Assembly: GCA_900540865.1 (NCBI GenBank) | Contig: UQHH01000038.1 | Span: 1 to 25,286 of the forward strand | DNA length: 25,286 nt | Source: an uncultured Oscillospiraceae bacterium | GTDB lineage: Bacteria; Bacillota; Clostridia; Oscillospirales; Acutalibacteraceae | Direction of reading: 5' to 3' | Shown here: positions 21,112 to 25,286 of the stretch, in pieces | Position numbering within the stretch: position 1 is the stretch's first letter | How the letters are laid out: every line of letters starts with the position of its first letter | The notes under the pieces: generated by a model | Told to the model about the DNA's origin: nothing | The model's database searches: none | What the model saw: only the letters and a program-made list of their open reading frames with translations | Translations under genes and position numbers: made by a program

Positions 21112-24100
21112 ATGTTTTCTAAGTTCAGTGTCAAAAAACCGATGACCGTCTTTGTAGCGGTCATTATCGTTATAATATTGGGAGTTGTGTCCTTTACCAG
21201 TATGACGCCCGACCTGCTGCCGAATATGGATTTTCCTTATGTCATGGTCATGACGGCCTATCCCGGCGCAAGCCCCGAGGAGGTCGAAGCGGCCGTTACC
21301 AAACCAATGGAGCAGTCGATGGCGACGCTTGAGAAAATCGAGGACGTAAGCTCCACCTCGGCTGAGAATTATTCCATGATTGTGCTGCAATTTTCAGACG
21401 ACACGAATATGGACGCGGCCACCATCAACATCCGTGAAAAAATCGACCTCATCAAGGGTAATTGGGATGAGCGCGTCGGCACGCCTTATATGCTCAAGGT
21501 CAACCCCGACGTCATGCCTGTTTCTGTTGCGGCTGTAGACCGCGACGGGCTTGACGTAAAGGAGCTTTCCAGCTTTGTAGAGAACAATATCACGCCGAAG
21601 CTCGAGGGAATCGAGGGCGTCGCGAGCGTGAACGCCGGCGGGCTTATCGACCAGAAGGTAAACGTCCTGCTTTCCCAGGAAAAAATCGACGCGGTCAACA
21701 AGAAAATCCAGGCCGCACTGAACGGAAAGTTCGATGACGCGCAGAAGGAGCTCGACGATTCCAAGGATAAAATACAGGATGGACTCGACCAGGTAAACAG
21801 CGGAAAGGAACAGGCGCAAAGCGGTAAGGAAGCGCTTTCACAAAAGGAAAAGGAGCTGGCACAGCAGCTCGCCGCCGCGCAGGGTACGCTCGACGAAAAG
21901 CAGCAGCAGTTGCTTGAGGGCAAGCTGGAGCTGGTTTCCCAGCTAAAAGAGCTTGCAGCCCAGAAAACGCAGCTGCTGGAAACGAAGGAACAGCTTTCCT
22001 CCCTTCAGGAGGCTTACGCAAGGCTCGACGGTACGATTTCCTCTTTAAACGAAACGGTGCAGACGCTGCAGAAGCTCAACGATACGCGCCTTGATTTAAA
22101 GGAGCGCACGGACGCGCTGGGCGAGCAAATCGACGCCATCCAGAACAACCCTTCCCTAAGCGCTGAGGAGAAGGCGCAGATGGTGTCCTCCATAAAGTCG
22201 AGTGAGGAATACATAGCCGTAGAAAAGGAAACGAAGGAATTTGAACAGGCGCTTGCTCAGTACGGTATGACGAAGCAGGAGCTGCCGCTCAAGCTTGAGC
22301 AGGCAAAGCTTACCCAAAAGACGGCTCAGGCCGCGCTGACCGAGCTTAACAAGGCGCTTGAAAAGCTGGGAATCAGCCCTGAGCAATTAAAAGAAACGGT
22401 TACGCAGCTTGAACAGGGCCTCGTTAAAATCGCGGAAGGTGAAGCACAGCTGAACGAAGCGCTTTCCCAGCTTGAGGCGGGCGAAATCTCACTCAGGGAA
22501 GCAAAGCAGCAGCTTGATGCCCAGCAAACAAACGGCATGTTCCAGTTAAACGGAGCGCTTTCAGAGCTTGTGTCCGGCCAGTCGGCGCTTGCCGCTACCC
22601 AGCAGCAGCTTGAAAGCGCCATGACGCAGGTGGACAGCGGCCTTAAGGAGCTGAAAACGAAGAAACAGGAGGCGCTCGACGCCGCGGATTTGAACAAGAC
22701 CATCACGATGGATATGGTTTCACAAATCCTGGCGGCCGAGAACTTTTCAATGCCCGCGGGCTACGTCACGGAGGACGGCGTCGATTACCTGGTGCGCGTG
22801 GGCGACGAATTCTCCGGTTCGCAGGAAATAGCGGATATGACGCTGTTCGACCTGAAAATAGACGGCGTCTCCCCCGTCAAGCTTACCGACGTGGCGGATG
22901 TTGTCGTTACGGACAACGCGGAGGACATTTACGCCAAAATCAACGGAAACAACGGCGTTATCCTGTCGTTTACCAAGCAGTCGACGTACGCGACTGCCGA
23001 CGTATCCGACAATATCAATAAATGCTTTGAAGAGCTGCAGGGCAAATACGACGGCCTGCATTTCACCTCCCTGATGGACCAGGGCAGCTATATTTATATC
23101 GTTGTAAACAGCGTGCTGCAAAACCTGCTGTTCGGCGCGCTGCTCGCTATATTAATCCTGCTGTTCTTCTTAAAGGATATCAAGCCCACGCTGATTATCG
23201 CGTGCTCCATCCCTATCAGCGTTGTGTTCGCCATTGTGCTGATGTATTTTTCGGGCGTTACGCTCAACATCATCTCACTGTCGGGGCTTGCGGTCGGCGT
23301 CGGTATGCTCGTAGACAACAGCGTCGTCGTCATCGAGAACATTTACCGCCTGCGGCATGAGGGTGCTTCGGCAATCAAGGCGTCCGTCTCCGGCGCGGTA
23401 CAGGTTGCGGGCGCTATCGCCTCCTCGACGCTCACGACCATATGCGTATTCCTGCCGATTATATTTATCCAGGGCATTACGCGCCAGTTGTTTACCGATA
23501 TGGCGCTGACAATCGCCTATTCCCTGCTTGCAAGCCTGCTTGTCGCACTAACGCTCGTGCCGGCAATGTCGCAGGGGATGCTGCGTAAAACAAAACCAAT
23601 AAAGCACGGCTTGTTCGACCGGTTTATAAGGGGATATGAAAAATCCGCGCGCTTCGCGCTCAAATATAAATTTGTACCGCTGCTCGTGTCGGTCATACTG
23701 CTTGTTGTAAGCGTTGTGTTTGTTATGCAGAAGGGCTTTGCCTTTATGCCGGAATCGGAGGGCGAAAGTATTTCCGTCAATGTGGAAATGCCCGAGGACG
23801 CTACCTTTGACGACACAACGAAGATAGCGGATGAAATTTTAAAGCAGGCGGAAACCATAAAAGACATCGAAACGGTCGGCGTAATGGTCGGCGGAAATAT
23901 GGGCAGTATGCTCGGAATGGGCTCCTCCGGCGGACAAAGCAGCGGGGAAAGCACCACTGTTATGATGTATGTGCTTCCAAAGGAAAACGCTTCGATGTCG
24001 AACGGGGAAATCGCGAAAGCGCTCGAGGAAAAATGCGGCGGGCTTGACGCGAAGGTTACGGCAAGCGCCGAAGCCTCCATGATGTCGATGAGCTCCATGG

Positions 24101-25286
24101 GAGCCTCCGGTGTTACGCTCAAGCTTTACGGGGAGAATCTCGACCAGCTTTACAAACAGGCGACGGAAATCGGAAAGCTTATAGAAGGCGTGGACGGTGT
24201 AGCCGAGGTGGATAACGGCGTTGAGGATACTACGCCGGAAATTCGAATTACCGTTGACAAAACGAAGGCGATGCTCAAGGGTTTGACAGTCGCGCAGGTT
24301 TATATGGATATTTCGGCGGCAATCAAGAGCGAAACAACCGCGACCACGCTGAAGCAGGAGGACGGCAGCGCTCTGGACGTAATAGTCGTAGACGGGAAAG
24401 CAAAGGATATTACCCCGGAGGATATCCGTGCTTATGTCCTCACCGCCGCCCAGCAGGACGGGAGCGAGACAAAGGTAAAGCTAAGCGATATCGCCAAGAT
24501 AGAAGACGCGCATTCGCTTAATTCCATTTCCCGCGACAACCAGCGCAGATATATCTCCGTCAGCGCGGAGCTTAAGGAAGGGCACAACGTTACGCTCGTT
24601 ACAAACGCGGTACATAAGGCGCTCGACGGCCACGCTCTTCCCGAGGGGATGTCTATCGATTATTCCGGTGAAAACGAGACGATTATGGAGGCGCTTTCCC
24701 AGCTGATGACCATGCTGCTGCTCGCGGTTGTGCTCATCTATTTGATTATGGTTGCGCAGTTCCAGTCGCTTTTGTCCCCGTTCATCGTTATGTTTACCAT
24801 TCCGCTCGCGTTCACGGGCGGCCTGCTCGCGCTTTTGATTACAGGCAACGAGTTGAGCGTCGTTTCCATGATCGGCTTCGTCATGCTTGCGGGTATTATC
24901 GTTAACAACGGTATTGTGCTGATCGATTACATCAACCGCCTGCGTATGTCCGGCATGGAAAAGAAGGAAGCGATTATCGAAGCCTCCAAAACGAGGATGC
25001 GCCCCATCCTGATGACGGCGATTACAACCATCCTGGGCCTTTCCACCATGGCGCTCGGCATCGGAACCGGCTCCGAGATGATGCAGCCGGTCGCAATTGT
25101 ATGCATTGGCGGTTTGATATACGCTACGGCGATGACGCTTTATGTCGTGCCCGCTATGTACGATATTTTAAGCCGCAAAAAAATGCGCGTCATCAGCGCC
25201 GAAGACCTTGAGGTTCTGGAGGACGACGAGGCGCTCGAGGCGGCAAAGGCTTCCGAGCCGGCCCAAACCGGTAAAAATGAAATAGA
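21112..25286 (+). CDS. RND-family transporter with large coiled-coil insertion (3' end outside window)
   Basis: An open frame of at least 1,391 codons runs off the right edge; AAGGAG precedes the ATG at 21112. It is an AcrB/SwrC-type RND pump. The N-terminus has segment 1 at about 11-30, 'asp-leu-leu-pro-asn-met', 'tyr-pro-gly-ala-ser-pro-glu-glu-val' and porter subdomains to about residue 200. Residues about 204-525 are then gln/glu/leu/lys-rich heptads, a long coiled coil absent from AcrB. The porter sequence resumes, followed by segments 2-6, including GVGMLVDNSVVVIEN with Asp735 in the proton-relay position (one Asp, where AcrB has two). The second half repeats the pattern (segment 7 near 860, the last segments near 1200-1360), then an acidic tail. 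No membrane-fusion or outer-membrane partner is encoded here. Proton-driven export of lipids or drugs is the family role; the substrate is unknown. Confidence 0.93.
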   Translation, partial: MFSKFSVKKPMTVFVAVIIVIILGVVSFTSMTPDLLPNMDFPYVMVMTAYPGASPEEVEAAVTKPMEQSMATLEKIEDVSSTSAENYSMIVLQFSDDTNMDAATINIREKIDLIKGNWDERVGTPYMLKVNPDVMPVSVAAVDRDGLDVKELSSFVENNITPKLEGIEGVASVNAGGLIDQKVNVLLSQEKIDAVNKKIQAALNGKFDDAQKELDDSKDKIQDGLDQVNSGKEQAQSGKEALSQKEKELAQQLAAAQGTLDEKQQQLLEGKLELVSQLKELAAQKTQLLETKEQLSSLQEAYARLDGTISSLNETVQTLQKLNDTRLDLKERTDALGEQIDAIQNNPSLSAEEKAQMVSSIKSSEEYIAVEKETKEFEQALAQYGMTKQELPLKLEQAKLTQKTAQAALTELNKALEKLGISPEQLKETVTQLEQGLVKIAEGEAQLNEALSQLEAGEISLREAKQQLDAQQTNGMFQLNGALSELVSGQSALAATQQQLESAMTQVDSGLKELKTKKQEALDAADLNKTITMDMVSQILAAENFSMPAGYVTEDGVDYLVRVGDEFSGSQEIADMTLFDLKIDGVSPVKLTDVADVVVTDNAEDIYAKINGNNGVILSFTKQSTYATADVSDNINKCFEELQGKYDGLHFTSLMDQGSYIYIVVNSVLQNLLFGALLAILILLFFLKDIKPTLIIACSIPISVVFAIVLMYFSGVTLNIISLSGLAVGVGMLVDNSVVVIENIYRLRHEGASAIKASVSGAVQVAGAIASSTLTTICVFLPIIFIQGITRQLFTDMALTIAYSLLASLLVALTLVPAMSQGMLRKTKPIKHGLFDRFIRGYEKSARFALKYKFVPLLVSVILLVVSVVFVMQKGFAFMPESEGESISVNVEMPEDATFDDTTKIADEILKQAETIKDIETVGVMVGGNMGSMLGMGSSGGQSSGESTTVMMYVLPKENASMSNGEIAKALEEKCGGLDAKVTASAEASMMSMSSMGASGVTLKLYGENLDQLYKQATEIGKLIEGVDGVAEVDNGVEDTTPEIRITVDKTKAMLKGLTVAQVYMDISAAIKSETTATTLKQEDGSALDVIVVDGKAKDITPEDIRAYVLTAAQQDGSETKVKLSDIAKIEDAHSLNSISRDNQRRYISVSAELKEGHNVTLVTNAVHKALDGHALPEGMSIDYSGENETIMEALSQLMTMLLLAVVLIYLIMVAQFQSLLSPFIVMFTIPLAFTGGLLALLITGNELSVVSMIGFVMLAGIIVNNGIVLIDYINRLRMSGMEKKEAIIEASKTRMRPILMTAITTILGLSTMALGIGTGSEMMQPVAIVCIGGLIYATAMTLYVVPAMYDILSRKKMRVISAEDLEVLEDDEALEAAKASEPAQTGKNEI

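Noticed and set aside
1..25286. CRISPR arrays, tRNA and rRNA genes
   Set aside because: No regularly spaced direct repeats and no tRNA or rRNA landmarks were seen by eye.

Overview
The window comes from an endospore-forming Firmicute, most likely a member of the Clostridia. Evidence is the sporulation genes (the spoVFB 3' part, yqfC, yqfD, ylbJ), strong AGGAGG/AAGGTGG-type ribosome binding sites, heterodimeric ABC exporters, lipoproteins with Gram-positive signal peptides and an RND pump with no adaptor or outer-membrane partner in view. The genus cannot be fixed. No rRNA, tRNA or CRISPR array was recognised.

Region 1 (1 to about 2,900) is visibly AT-rich and foreign to the rest. It holds the end of a WG-repeat protein gene, a long imperfect palindrome, a small leftward gene and a large serine recombinase. 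The recombinase stops about 35 bp before the reading frame of the last 80 codons of spoVFB (dipicolinate synthase subunit B). The 5' part of spoVFB is not in the window. This is the key observation: a recombinase-bearing element sits inside a spore-maturation gene, the architecture of elements excised during sporulation (skin in sigK, vfbin in Bacillus spoVFB).

Region 2 (2,900 to 9,600) is core chromosome: the spoVFB 3' part, a bidirectional terminator, the leftward yqfC-yqfD pair, ylbJ, a glutamine-dependent asparagine synthetase, a convergent Na/Pi-cotransporter-type gene, and a secreted LysM+CAP protein.

Region 3 (9,600 to 14,200, all leftward) has a small XRE regulator with no conventional start codon, an ABC ATPase and FtsX-type permease, and an OmpR-type response regulator with its histidine kinase. 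Similar 11-bp-spaced TATGGAA/ATGAAA boxes precede both the regulator and the permease genes, suggesting the two-component system controls itself and the transporter.

Region 4 (14,450 to 19,260, leftward) is a MarR regulator and heterodimeric ABC exporter operon whose three genes overlap by 4 bp each. A consensus promoter overlaps or adjoins two palindromes spaced 22 bp apart.

Region 5 (19,400 to the end) has a leftward DUF4358-type lipoprotein, a divergent zinc/manganese-type solute-binding lipoprotein, and a very large RND-family transporter, open at the right edge, with about 320 residues of predicted coiled coil inserted in its first extracytoplasmic domain.
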